Positions 7,336 through 16,356 of a stretch of DNA of 64,000 nucleotides are shown here, piece after piece. Below the pieces are notes generated by a model. The model worked only from the letters and a program-made list of their open reading frames with translations. It ran no database searches and was not told the origin of the DNA. This stretch comes from Perkinsela sp. pyNocScin1. Taxonomy: Eukaryota > Euglenozoa > Kinetoplastea > Prokinetoplastida > Perkinselidae. The stretch's first letter is position 1. Each line of letters starts with the position of its first letter. A program made the translations under genes and the position numbers. The stretch spans positions 124,001 through 188,000 of the forward strand of contig CAXHTR010000005.1 in the NCBI GenBank assembly GCA_964019655.1, written 5' to 3'.

Positions 7336-8574
7336 TTAACATGGACAGTCGATTGTACGCAAAAAGCGCACGATGTTATCATTAACAGTATCGCTTTTCT
7401 GTAGCTGTAGAAAAGGCCCACCTTCTTCAATATCTATGAAATTGAGAGATCTGTAGCCCGGCTTGATGGGATATATGCGGGCGTCGGCAAGCGGATCAGA
7501 GCCTCCAGCCATCAAGAGTGTCGGCTGTGTGACTACGTGCGATTTCAAAGAGAGAAAGCGTTGACTATTTGCGTCGCGGTTGCGAATGAAGCTCACAGGC
7601 CCGCTGAAGCCCGTCGCTTTGTAGTTCTCGAGGTAGTACTGCAGGTCCACTTCGTCAAAGTAGTGTGGAAGGCATAGCGGGTCCCCGAGGCGGTCAACAA
7701 TCGAATTTGACGCGTGTTTATACGGCGAAAGCACGTCTGGTGTGTCACACGAGGTGCCACCCTGCGAAAAGAGCCGTCGGAAGAGCAACTCGCTGCGTTT
7801 CTCGTAGTCCAGCTCGATGGCCGACTCCGCATGGCTCAGAACAAAATCAAACCGCGATCCAGCTGCGTTTTGCCGATGCGCCATCGTCTGTCGACTGCCT
7901 TGCACGGTGTATACGTAGTTGAGGCCCACGAGGGCATCGACGTAGTTGGGTGCATACAGGGCGATAAAATGGGCGATCTCACCGCCGATTCCATGCCCGA
8001 CGAGGGACGCCTTTGCAATACCCATGGATCGAAGCAGGTAAAGAACATCGTTCGCTGCGCGGAAGACGTCATAGCTCGCAGGGTTTGCAGGGCATTCACT
8101 GCCCCCGAAACCCCGAAGGTCAATGGCAATGACTCTGTAGCCAGCCTGTGCGAGCGGGCCAATCTGATACTTCCAGCTCCACCAGAGCCCAGGAAAGCCG
8201 TGCAGAAGCACAATCGTTTTATGCGAGAAGTCCGTCGTGTGCGAAGGTTCCAATGTTTCTGCAGCGTTTGCACTTCGAAATTGAAGCGGCTCGACGAAGG
8301 AGAGGTCTTCGTCGAACTGCGAAAACGGTGATAGACTGCGTTCGGCATCTGACACAAAGATCGTTTTCTTTCCCCACCGAGTTTGCTTTGCTTGCTCCAC
8401 CTTGTACTCGCGAACAAGATGCGCATGGTGTTTACAGTGTAGCGAGTCGAAGAAGCGTAGCCGGATGCTATTCGCTATTCTTGTGCGTAATGTATAGGAG
8501 CTAATCATTGCGTACGCATTTATATTAAGCGCAAGGGTAGTTACGGAAAGGTATAATACGCAAAACGTGCACAT
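7336..8574 (-). CDS. Epoxide hydrolase-like alpha/beta hydrolase, catalytic residues lost
   Basis: A 412-residue protein with a hydrophobic N-terminus and an alpha/beta-hydrolase fold closest to the epoxide hydrolase group: HGFPGLWWSWKYQI (oxyanion-type HGxPxxW), IAIDLRGFGGSE, then the elbow GHGIGGEIA and the late GGSDPLAD Asp site. The elbow nucleophile (Asp or Ser in active members) is Gly195 (codon 7990-7992), and the usual G-H near the C-terminus is GGPFLQL with Pro387 (codon 7414-7416). With both residues changed it is probably a pseudoenzyme. ATG 8574 follows an AG in a GT-rich stretch; ATG 8508 would give a mitochondrial-like N-terminus. The gene is clearly more GC-rich than its neighbours. 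Confidence 0.75.
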   Translation of the reverse strand: MCTFCVLYLSVTTLALNINAYAMISSYTLRTRIANSIRLRFFDSLHCKHHAHLVREYKVEQAKQTRWGKKTIFVSDAERSLSPFSQFDEDLSFVEPLQFRSANAAETLEPSHTTDFSHKTIVLLHGFPGLWWSWKYQIGPLAQAGYRVIAIDLRGFGGSECPANPASYDVFRAANDVLYLLRSMGIAKASLVGHGIGGEIAHFIALYAPNYVDALVGLNYVYTVQGSRQTMAHRQNAAGSRFDFVLSHAESAIELDYEKRSELLFRRLFSQGGTSCDTPDVLSPYKHASNSIVDRLGDPLCLPHYFDEVDLQYYLENYKATGFSGPVSFIRNRDANSQRFLSLKSHVVTQPTLLMAGGSDPLADARIYPIKPGYRSLNFIDIEEGGPFLQLQKSDTVNDNIVRFLRTIDCPC

Positions 8575-8662
8575 ATTACGTGCAGGCTATTTACACACAC
8601 ACACGCAAGCGGTGTATTTTTTGAGCACAGGAACTCCAAATCTTAAATCACAATCATGAAGT

Positions 8663-9442
8663 TCATGTATTGTCTGGCGCGAGAATCGCGATAGCAGACT
8701 TCGTATCATCGAGGATGATTCGATGGTCCTTTAGGGCATTTCTGCTGTGATCAACTATCGAATCGATATGGTTCCCCTTGAGACGCACGGCGACAAGGCA
8801 TTGCGGAAAATTCCCGGCGATAACCGCTGCTTGCTCGATGGCGTTGTATGATAGGTCCAGAATTTGCAGCTTTTCTGGAATTTCTGTCAGGTCAATGGGT
8901 CCACATAGAGAATTCTTTCGAAAGTAGCCATTTATGAGCTCTTCCGGTAGGCCTGGTATATCGAATCTCCCCGAGAAAGCATTGTCTATAAGTTGCACTG
9001 CTCGCAAGCCTTGGGGAAAATGCGATGTTTCAATGCTCCCTTCCATGGACTGGTAGTTCAGACGAAAGCTCTCAACGCTCTGCGGAATGCAAGAAAGATC
9101 TATGCTACCACCACCAAGGTACATGTGTTCACGGAAAACAATACCATCGTATGTTTTCCGCGAAAAATCGATACGCTTTACCTCGTCATGAGCGTTGCAC
9201 GAGACTCCACGGCATTCACACGCATTTTTGTACTGCCCATCTTCAACTGTCGACTCGAAAAGTGAAAATGGAAAAAAACAGTACTTTCTATCGGCAGAGA
9301 ATTCTTCTTTCACACTGAGTCCTTCAACGAGAAGTTCCATCAGAGCCTGTTGGCCGAAATTGACCTTGCTCACCTTGTGCGCCTGCCGGACACCTGCAGA
9401 TCTGTCCGAGCAGGTTACGCCCGACAGGTAGAATGAGAGCAT
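8663..9442 (-). CDS. Leucine-rich repeat protein, probably secreted
   Basis: A ~259-residue protein with a short hydrophobic N-terminus (MLSFYLSGVTCS) and, in the C-terminal half, several LRR units with the phrase IDLSxIPxxLxxLxLxxNxxxG: GSIDLSCIPQSVESFRLNYQ, GLRAVQLIDNAFSGRFDIPG and IDLTEIPEKLQILDLSYN. Repeats of this IDL..IP style are common in surface or secreted LRR proteins of kinetoplastids (recalled, not checked). A CxCxxxxC cluster (CECRGVSC, ~90) lies before the repeats. The frame is open further upstream but without an in-frame ATG; an AG in a pyrimidine-rich context lies 11 bases before ATG 9442. The ligand is unknown. Confidence 0.65.
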   Translation of the reverse strand: MLSFYLSGVTCSDRSAGVRQAHKVSKVNFGQQALMELLVEGLSVKEEFSADRKYCFFPFSLFESTVEDGQYKNACECRGVSCNAHDEVKRIDFSRKTYDGIVFREHMYLGGGSIDLSCIPQSVESFRLNYQSMEGSIETSHFPQGLRAVQLIDNAFSGRFDIPGLPEELINGYFRKNSLCGPIDLTEIPEKLQILDLSYNAIEQAAVIAGNFPQCLVAVRLKGNHIDSIVDHSRNALKDHRIILDDTKSAIAILAPDNT

Positions 9443-9606
9443 GAAAAAGTCTAATGATATACGAGCAATAAGACATTTTGGTTGAGCCACATAGAGCAAG
9501 CTTCAGCAGCTGCAGGTTGCCAGAAATGGCGAATCAAAGAGAAAAACATAATTCACGCGGGTCAACGGGCTGCGTCAAATTGCCGAGTAGCGACTGGAAT
9601 TTGAGA

Positions 9607-10350
9607 TCAGTTGCCGGGACATGCCCGATCAAGAACATGGGCGACGTATTGGTGGGACGGCATGACACTCGAATTTCCCGGTGAAAAGTACATCGCTTGC
9701 ATGTACGACCACCAAAAGTCAACACGCTGAAACCACTGGTCCGTTGTGTAGGGCCTGTCACTCATCTTTTCTGGATGCATGGGTGGTGGAGGGTAGTTAG
9801 GAAACGCCCGCCACCAGCTTTCAGCCACGCCGTACCACCGATCCCACGCTGCGCTGAGACTCTCTTGTGTACAGATTTGCTCACCGTTTGCGGTCATTTT
9901 GTACAATGGCGGCGGTGGAGGTGGAGGTAGGCTGCCGATGTATGTTGCTGAAGTCTCTACTTGAGGCCCGCTCGGAATGTCTTCTGTGAGCGTCTCAATC
10001 GGGAGAGTATTCTTCTGCGCAGAATCGTCATTTGCCTGACGATGCTCCCTTGTGGGTGAAACATCTAGCTTCGGTGCGCGGATAGAGGAAACAATGGGTG
10101 AATTTGCCCAATTTGCAGCCATTTGACTTTCTGTAAGGGCCTTGTGGTCATTGAGCGCTGAGCTCAGCGGGGTGTCGCCGAAATCAACGAATTCCCCAGG
10201 TCGAGGAAGCGCACTTGGCCACGAGAGAGCTTTAAGGCTTTCAGACAAGGAAACTTTCTGCTCTGCGTTTTCCCCCGAATGGGACTCGCTCTTTACTAAT
10301 GGAGAAGTGCTATCTCGTAAGGTTTTCAAGACGGGCTTACTTTTTTTCAT
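9607..10350 (-). CDS. Proline- and tryptophan-rich protein, unidentified
   Basis: A 247-residue protein. The first ~135 residues are polar and Ser-rich (likely disordered); then comes a run of seven prolines (SLPPPPPPPLYKM) and two related Trp-rich segments, AAWDRWYGVAESWWRAF and DQWFQRVDFWWSYMQAMYF, separated by NYPPPPMHP. The polyPro-then-aromatic-helix arrangement faintly recalls the SMN C-terminus, but I do not assert that. No signal peptide or catalytic motif is seen. It sits between the LRR gene and a helicase gene in the same direction. The start is ATG 10350, following a pyrimidine-rich stretch. Confidence 0.55.
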   Translation of the reverse strand: MKKSKPVLKTLRDSTSPLVKSESHSGENAEQKVSLSESLKALSWPSALPRPGEFVDFGDTPLSSALNDHKALTESQMAANWANSPIVSSIRAPKLDVSPTREHRQANDDSAQKNTLPIETLTEDIPSGPQVETSATYIGSLPPPPPPPLYKMTANGEQICTQESLSAAWDRWYGVAESWWRAFPNYPPPPMHPEKMSDRPYTTDQWFQRVDFWWSYMQAMYFSPGNSSVMPSHQYVAHVLDRACPGN

Positions 10351-10453
10351 GATGTTAAAGGAGAAATATGATGTTATTTTGGACTGTATGAATCACAAAC
10401 TTTATCGTTACGCATGGGATTCTATGAAGGTTAAGTACCGCAGCGTCCTTTGA

Positions 10454-12037
10454 TTACAAATAGATCATGATTGGACTGTGAAGCTTCCATTCCTCGAGCG
10501 CAGCAGCAGAATTTAGGGTGTTGAATATTTCCGTCTCCAGGGCTGTGTCGATAAAAAGCACACTCGTGCCCTGTGTCCCCATCCGGCCCGTCCTACCGAT
10601 CCGATGAAGATATGACTCGTGTGTCTTGGGTGCATCGAAATGTACAACGTAGCTAATGTCTCGAATGTCTATTCCATGCGCCAAATGATCTGTACAAAGC
10701 AAAATGGAGCGATCTGATCTCGCTTCTGTCTTTTTTAAAAACGCAAGGTACGATGCGCTGCGCTGGGACGCTGTGAGATGCTCGTGAAATAAATGGATAT
10801 TTTCGATGTCATCTGGTAGCATTTTCTGCTGGCATATCAAAGCTAGTTTATCATGAGCTGCGCTGGCCTCCTTATAGTCATGAAAGAATACAATGTGCTT
10901 CTTGGTGTGGTGGATGCATAGAATATGCACAAGCAAACTTAGTTTTTGCATTAAATCGTCCTTTTTAATTGGAACGAAGAGATTTTTTGTATTCAAAGAG
11001 GCACATTGCCCGTCGACAAAAAGGAAAGTAAACCACTGGCGATTCGACGCACTTGAATTCCCATGACTATTTTTAACTTCTATAGGTGGTAAAAGTGCGC
11101 AGAGCCGCTCTAGCACCGAGCCGGGGTGGTTTTGACTTGCCGAACACTTCCCTCTCTGCAGCATCATGTTGAACGAGTAGCACGCATGGTCTTTTTGGAG
11201 ATTTTGCATAACATCTTGAATTAATGAACAAGATGTTGCAGTAGCTCCGAAAAAGCCGAAATCTATGGGTATATTAGCGACATCCATTTCTTTTTTAAAG
11301 CTCAGGAAAGCCTCCAGGAAAAAATCCCACTTTTTGAGCACCAAATCGACTTCATCAATGACAAAGGTCAGATGGTGGTGAGGACCTTGCCTTTCTTTGT
11401 CATTTTCTTCAACTTTGAAAAGATCATTCAATAAACCTTTCGAAAGCAAATTTTGCAATTTTTTGAAATCCACAGGGGTAATTAGGAGCACAGATCCTCC
11501 CCACCTCCGATGCCTACGATTTTGACGATCGCTGGTGGAAGAAAGGCCCCCAATATCCAAAGCGTCGATGCCTTGTATAACCCGCATATCATACGGTATG
11601 TGTGAGAGCAAAAGCGAACAATGAGCGGATACTTGAGTGCAAAGCTCATGTGTTGGCACAACGATAACGGTGTGAATTTTCGATGATCTATAAGGCTTGT
11701 CAAATGCTTCCGTAAACTTTTCATGAAAACGTAGAAGCCGCTGCGCGATCGGGATTAGAAAGGCGAGTGTTTTGCCTGTCCCTGTATGACTCTGTAATAA
11801 GATTGAGTTACCGAAATCCGAGAATGCAACAGACGAAGCCACCTGGGGCGCAGTCGCCTGAAAAAGGTAGAAATAGCGCTTTAAGCACTGCAGAATGGCC
11901 GGATGGACTCCGATATCATCAAGCGGTAGAGATAGCAAGTCGTCTTTGAAGTCCTTTTCCCTTTTTGATGCAATGTCCGGGAAAAACTCGGCGCTTGTAT
12001 GATGCTTTTCTCGCCTTCGTTTCTTCGCATTTGTCAT
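10454..12037 (-). CDS. DEAD-box family ATP-dependent RNA helicase (DEVD variant)
   Basis: A 527-residue SF2 helicase. Motifs in order: motif I SHTGTGKT (83-90), Ia PTHELCTQV, motif II DEVD in VIDEVDLVLKKW, motif III GAT (FFGATATS, usually SAT), motif V CTDHLAHGIDI and motif VI HRIGRTGRMG. These belong to the RNA-remodelling DEAD-box group; the DEVD and GAT variants are tolerated in some divergent members. A basic N-terminus (KKRRREKHH) could be a nuclear signal, so a role in ribosome biogenesis or nuclear RNA processing is possible, but the ortholog is not identified. The Q motif is weak. It lies 72 bases from the RING gene upstream. Confidence 0.85.
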   Translation of the reverse strand: MTNAKKRRREKHHTSAEFFPDIASKREKDFKDDLLSLPLDDIGVHPAILQCLKRYFYLFQATAPQVASSVAFSDFGNSILLQSHTGTGKTLAFLIPIAQRLLRFHEKFTEAFDKPYRSSKIHTVIVVPTHELCTQVSAHCSLLLSHIPYDMRVIQGIDALDIGGLSSTSDRQNRRHRRWGGSVLLITPVDFKKLQNLLSKGLLNDLFKVEENDKERQGPHHHLTFVIDEVDLVLKKWDFFLEAFLSFKKEMDVANIPIDFGFFGATATSCSLIQDVMQNLQKDHACYSFNMMLQRGKCSASQNHPGSVLERLCALLPPIEVKNSHGNSSASNRQWFTFLFVDGQCASLNTKNLFVPIKKDDLMQKLSLLVHILCIHHTKKHIVFFHDYKEASAAHDKLALICQQKMLPDDIENIHLFHEHLTASQRSASYLAFLKKTEARSDRSILLCTDHLAHGIDIRDISYVVHFDAPKTHESYLHRIGRTGRMGTQGTSVLFIDTALETEIFNTLNSAAALEEWKLHSPIMIYL

Positions 12038-12109
12038 ATTTAAAAGATGAATGCGTTCATCCTTGGAGCATGTATGTAAAGCGAGAAAAAAACTTAGTGA
12101 TATGAGACC

Positions 12110-12799
12110 TCAAAAGGCATCATTCAGCCGATTCAAATGCCTGCGTATGCATGCAAGAAGCTCATTTTGCTCTTTCACTATTTCTGCTAAATCAGATAAG
12201 GCTCTATCTGCGCAAAGATCTTCACGTTCAGAAGTTGATTTTGAAGGGTTTTGGCTATGCTTTGCGGTGCTGCTCGGTTTCTCACTTTGATATTTGATGC
12301 TGAAGCCAAAGGGGTCACCGGAACGTTGCCATTGCGATGCGGGACTCTGCTGAATGTTCGCATGATGATAGGGCTGAGCGCATGGAACAGCAGAAGAGCT
12401 CTCATGCAACGTGCTTTTAGCATCTGTAAGTGTAGCGAAATCATCTTTCTGCTCACAGGCTGCGGCGGATTTTTTTATGATGAGCTGTACAACCGCAAGT
12501 ATTCGCTCAACCAGATACACGCGAGAAAGTGACCAGAGAAAAGCAGGCCCATGGCACAAAGGGCAGCAATTTTTCGTTGCCCTTTTCCGTGGCCTGGCCC
12601 CTTTTCTCGATTTACTTTCCGATCTTTCACTATTATCTATCCCGTCTTCGATGGCTTGGGCGATGCACTTTCGACAAAAAACATGACCGCACGGTGTAAC
12701 AGCCACTGGCTCATCGAGGATGCCATTACAAAATTTGCATTTCAGGGCATTGATGATAGATTCAAGGGAAAGTTTGTTTCCAAGCTGCGTCAGTTCCAT
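12110..12799 (-). CDS. RING-finger (C3HC4) protein, putative E3 ubiquitin ligase
   Basis: A 229-residue protein with an N-terminal RING: CKFC (~21-24), CGHVFCRKC (~37-45) and, after a long basic insertion rich in Lys/Arg, CPLC (~86). The order C-x2-C...C-x-H-x2-C-x2-C...C-x2-C is that of C3HC4 E3 ligases, which recruit ubiquitin-charged E2 enzymes; the basic insertion between the fourth and last cysteine pairs is unusual in length. The C-terminal half is polar, ending in a helical stretch. Start is ATG 12799; the codon just before is not ATG. Substrate unknown. Confidence 0.75.
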   Translation of the reverse strand: MELTQLGNKLSLESIINALKCKFCNGILDEPVAVTPCGHVFCRKCIAQAIEDGIDNSERSESKSRKGARPRKRATKNCCPLCHGPAFLWSLSRVYLVERILAVVQLIIKKSAAACEQKDDFATLTDAKSTLHESSSAVPCAQPYHHANIQQSPASQWQRSGDPFGFSIKYQSEKPSSTAKHSQNPSKSTSEREDLCADRALSDLAEIVKEQNELLACIRRHLNRLNDAF

Positions 12800-12924
12800 C
12801 AAAACATCACTTTGTGTACATAAGTATCTTTGTGATAATGAAAATCTTGACCATCATAGAATGCTTAAAATATCGCAAATGACGAGGTAGTGTTTAACCA
12901 ATGAGCTAAACTCATTCAGTGTGC

Positions 12925-14511
12925 CTAAAACACTTTGATTTCAGGATTTGTCAACGGTGAAATTGATCTCTGTATCAAAGTATCGTACCATTTCTTTGGG
13001 TGAAGCTCGATAGGGTGAAGGAGGGGTAAGAATGTTTTGCTCTCCCAATCACAGTTTTTGCACTTGAATTGAAATTGCTTTATACCGTCTTCGGTTTTTG
13101 TTGGGAGTCTCAGTATATCTTTACGCTCCGAAACGGTATGGTGCTTACACTTGTCACATTTGATGCAGTTGTTGTAATTGTGATACTGCCGATGTATGAG
13201 ATGAGATTTTTTCATTTTACAGCTTGGGCACATAAAAACTTTGTACTCTGCACACTCGTTTTCCATCTCAAGACGCTGACCCGCTGTCAATGAATCACCA
13301 TATATACTGAATAGGTTACGCAAGTGCTCTAGACGCCTTGCCTCACGCAAGGGAAGCTCATGAATCTCCATGACTTTCTCCATATCATCATAGTATGATT
13401 GTGGCAAAACAAGTCGTTTCATGTACGTACCACAATGTTCACATTTAAGCTCTTGCAGCCTTCTCAATGCCCAAATTCCGAATAGCATGAAGAGAAACGT
13501 TAGAAAAAATACGCCAGTCTTGCGCTGAGCTCCATAAAGAAGGGTTTGCTGGAAGAAGAGGGCGTCATTTTTATGCTGTAGCGTAATGAGTGGGTACAGG
13601 TACGGTTTCCAAATATCTTTGAACTCATCTGAGTGCCGTGCTATCGCATACACCATCTGTAAGCAAGCGTAGCTCGGATCTTTGCCTGCTGCAATAAGTG
13701 GCTGAAAAATATCTTTTATGACAAGCTTGATCATGGTTTCGTTAAAGTATCGGCCGACAGCATACGAAGATACAAGCTCAACAATAGCCTCTTGTTGCGA
13801 CAGAAGCAGTAGTACCCCGTTTCCTCCCTTGGCCAAGCTTCGCGGAAAGTTTCTCTTACCCAAGATTGTTTGCTTGATCGAATATTTTCTATCTGTGTTC
13901 GATTGTGCTCGCGAAGCTTTATCGACAAAGCTTTCGACAGGAGTTCCAACTTCCCACTGTGTGAACAAGGATTCTGCGAAAACCCGAGGCTTTACATAGC
14001 CTACTGTCGGGACAAGAATAAAGTAGAGATCAACCTCACAAATATCACAGATTTTCCAAATTATTTGCTCCATTTCAATACGATGTTCATCTAATAGAAT
14101 TCCTATCATATCATTGACTCGATGACGACGAGGTTTTAAGACCAGCTCCCAAGGACGTGAATGTGATCGGTACTGCACGACATCTGCACTCTTAACTGCC
14201 ATAAGCGAAGATACGATTTTTTGGTTTTCATGCGACTTGAACTCACGTATATCGTTCGCCAAATCCTCACTAGAGCCGAGCAAAGCTTTTCGACGATTCA
14301 GAACTATTTTTGATGATTTACTCTGTGGTGTGGCCATTGTCTGCTGTATAGCTTTTCCACTTGTCACCTTGTCGAAAATATCTTCGCGGCTCGGCTCATT
14401 ATGTGATGGGTTTGCATTTTGAAGGGTGCCAGTGTTTAAGATATTTGCCTCAGCCTTCAGAAAGAGCGAGTGTCTGAAAAAACGCAAGAAAGCATGCGAT
14501 CGGCTATACAT
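12925..14511 (-). CDS. TPM-domain membrane protein with C-terminal zinc ribbons
   Basis: A ~528-residue protein. The N-terminus (MYSRSHAFLRFFRHSLFLK) is basic and amphipathic like a mitochondrial presequence. Residues ~131-292 resemble the TPM (TLP18.3/Psb32/MOLO-1) fold: NDMIGILLDEHRIEMEQII, a strand with DLYFILVP, FPRSLAKGGNGVLLLLSQQ and the YAVGRYFNE segment. One transmembrane helix follows (~333-350, VFFLTFLFMLFGIW), then a Cys-rich tail with CEHC (~357), CPSC, CIKCDKC and CKNC, i.e. probably two zinc ribbons. TPM proteins act in photosystem repair or membrane-complex biogenesis elsewhere. The frame extends 8 codons upstream without an ATG. Function here is unknown. Confidence 0.6.
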   Translation of the reverse strand: MYSRSHAFLRFFRHSLFLKAEANILNTGTLQNANPSHNEPSREDIFDKVTSGKAIQQTMATPQSKSSKIVLNRRKALLGSSEDLANDIREFKSHENQKIVSSLMAVKSADVVQYRSHSRPWELVLKPRRHRVNDMIGILLDEHRIEMEQIIWKICDICEVDLYFILVPTVGYVKPRVFAESLFTQWEVGTPVESFVDKASRAQSNTDRKYSIKQTILGKRNFPRSLAKGGNGVLLLLSQQEAIVELVSSYAVGRYFNETMIKLVIKDIFQPLIAAGKDPSYACLQMVYAIARHSDEFKDIWKPYLYPLITLQHKNDALFFQQTLLYGAQRKTGVFFLTFLFMLFGIWALRRLQELKCEHCGTYMKRLVLPQSYYDDMEKVMEIHELPLREARRLEHLRNLFSIYGDSLTAGQRLEMENECAEYKVFMCPSCKMKKSHLIHRQYHNYNNCIKCDKCKHHTVSERKDILRLPTKTEDGIKQFQFKCKNCDWESKTFLPLLHPIELHPKKWYDTLIQRSISPLTNPEIKVF

Positions 14512-14606
14512 TGGAAAAGATTGGGTGAAACTCAAGAAATTATCGGTAGAAGAGTTGTGTGAATGTGTAGGACAATGCTAAATACAGACATTGTAAGCAT
14601 CATTGG

Positions 14607-16043
14607 TTATTTCAACCGGCTATGCCTCGAGGCTTTTCGATCAAGGAATTCTTTTTGCTTACCCTTTACCATGTCATAATAGCCCTCTCGCGACCTTCGA
14701 TCTATCTTCATCTTTTTGAACTCTTTTCGCACTTTCCTTGCATCTTCCTTGGCCTTTTTTTGGTCAAAAACCTCTATTTTAGGCGGGGCTATCGTTTGTT
14801 TTACTTGACGGGCATCGTCTACATCTGTTTGTGTAATTTGAGTGTTTGGTTTCCCTTCATCCTTCAAATATCCAAGAAGTGGGGGAGACACCAGCTGACA
14901 CTCATGTGTTGATCGGTGACTCAAATCATCCTGCGCATTTTGTGGAGCAACAAAAGTTGGAAATGCAGGATAGCCTCTATTGGTTGACCACATAGTCGCA
15001 CCTTTTGTAAAATTCCCGTCCTCGATCGTCATATAAGCACCTATATCACATGGAAGGCGCCCTACGAAATAAAGCAGAGAATTCTTGTAATCGATCCTGT
15101 AGATGGGTTTATTGTAAAGAAACCTGCGATCGCCTCCCATAACACCTGGCATGGCTGTTCCAGGGTATACTCTATGCTGCCCTTGGGCACCAATAGATCC
15201 CGGTCTACGGTGCCATCTACTATGCCCTGCCCACATCATGCTTCCATCATGCCCAAATCTCCTGACGACACCTTGAAATCCATAATCAAAGGCCTGCATG
15301 GACAGGGTGCACTCTTGGCCCACCTTGAAATGCCTAACATCAAGCTTTGTACCAATCGGGACAAATGCATCTGGCGTGATACGAAATTCCTTTGTGACAT
15401 GCTTGACAGGAACTCCGGCTGCTTTAAATTTATATGCGACTTTCGGATGGTGAAATTCAGGAGAAACGTTCATAGCACCGACTTGCATTGCATCGCGCCC
15501 ATCCTTTTCTTCAATTTTATGACCAACGACTTGATTGTCAGGAACCCAAACCATGCTCAAGATCATTGAGTTCCCATACTTGTCAAATTCTCTTGTATAT
15601 TTTACTCTACAACCAATCATTCCCACCCTGACGGAATAGAATTGGTTAAAATCCCCAAAAGACGGTGGATTTTTCCACTCTTTACCACTTTCACCCGAGT
15701 TTGACTGGACAATAGTTTCTGAATCGCTTCCTCCCCACTGCCACGTGTCTTGATAAAGCTCTGGAAACTTTTTCCTAATTCTCAAAAAAGCATCGTATCT
15801 ATCTTCTCGAATTGCATCATATGTAGTTTGTAATTGATTCGGTTGCCATGATCTTGGGTTGGGATTTATCTTGGGATAAAGGCTTAAGCTTGTACCATGG
15901 TCAAAGAGATACGGATAGTAACAATGATACATATCTCTCCACTGCTCGCATGTCCTATTAGGATACGCTTTGTGCCATTCTGTTCTTTGATTGGGGTCAA
16001 CCCTTCCAACTTTTTTAAATCTGAGGCAACTGCTGCTCTTCAT
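14607..16043 (-). CDS. Mitochondrial large-subunit ribosomal protein uL3m
   Basis: A 478-residue protein with the uL3 core at ~130-350: VRVGMIGCRVKYTREFDKYG at its start, the KVGQECTLSMQAFDYGFQGVVRRFGHDG stretch (in two pieces), SRWHRRPGSIGAQGQ and MPGVMGGDRR, all diagnostic of bacterial/mitochondrial L3. uL3 binds near the peptidyl transferase centre and helps start 50S assembly. Long N- and C-terminal extensions beyond the core, much longer than bacterial L3 (~210), fit the expanded mitoribosomes of kinetoplastids and other protists. The short basic N-terminus (MKSSSCLRFKKVGR) may target mitochondria. It is the first gene of its minus-strand run, next to the divergent region. Confidence 0.85.
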   Translation of the reverse strand: MKSSSCLRFKKVGRVDPNQRTEWHKAYPNRTCEQWRDMYHCYYPYLFDHGTSLSLYPKINPNPRSWQPNQLQTTYDAIREDRYDAFLRIRKKFPELYQDTWQWGGSDSETIVQSNSGESGKEWKNPPSFGDFNQFYSVRVGMIGCRVKYTREFDKYGNSMILSMVWVPDNQVVGHKIEEKDGRDAMQVGAMNVSPEFHHPKVAYKFKAAGVPVKHVTKEFRITPDAFVPIGTKLDVRHFKVGQECTLSMQAFDYGFQGVVRRFGHDGSMMWAGHSRWHRRPGSIGAQGQHRVYPGTAMPGVMGGDRRFLYNKPIYRIDYKNSLLYFVGRLPCDIGAYMTIEDGNFTKGATMWSTNRGYPAFPTFVAPQNAQDDLSHRSTHECQLVSPPLLGYLKDEGKPNTQITQTDVDDARQVKQTIAPPKIEVFDQKKAKEDARKVRKEFKKMKIDRRSREGYYDMVKGKQKEFLDRKASRHSRLK

Positions 16044-16214
16044 CGTGTATTGAAAGAAAAGTGTAATGGAAAAGGTATTCGCCGAATAAGCCGCCAGAAT
16101 TTGTGACGAAGCGCGGGTTAAGCAAGGGCTTCTTATGCAGCTTTTGATTTTGCCAAAAATAGAGTTTCAATAGTGTATACACTAATGTGTGTACAGTCCA
16201 CTTAGGGCCGTAAA

Positions 16215-16229
16215 TACAGCATATGGGAC
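16215..16229 (+). repeat. 15-base direct repeat, copy 1
   Basis: TACAGCATATGGGAC occurs here and again at 16357-16371 in the same orientation, 142 bases apart, within the divergent strand-switch region. Confidence 0.6.
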
Positions 16230-16356
16230 AAAGTTCTTCAGTTTCACGTGATTTTTCAATGAATTTCATCCTTTTAGGATGAGTTATTCTGGTTTCAGAA
16301 GCCCAGGACTGCTCTGTCACAATCTTAATCGGGTGCTTCGAATGGGAGCTCCTGAG

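Noticed and set aside
7714-8426. Long open frames on both strands within the hydrolase gene (205 and 196 codons).
   Set aside because: They overlap a gene with clear alpha/beta-hydrolase motifs, lie in GC-rich sequence where stops are scarce, and show no motif of their own.
16015-16320. 101-codon minus-strand frame upstream of and overlapping the uL3m start.
   Set aside because: Overlaps the clear uL3m start in another frame, has no motif, and lies mostly in the divergent region.
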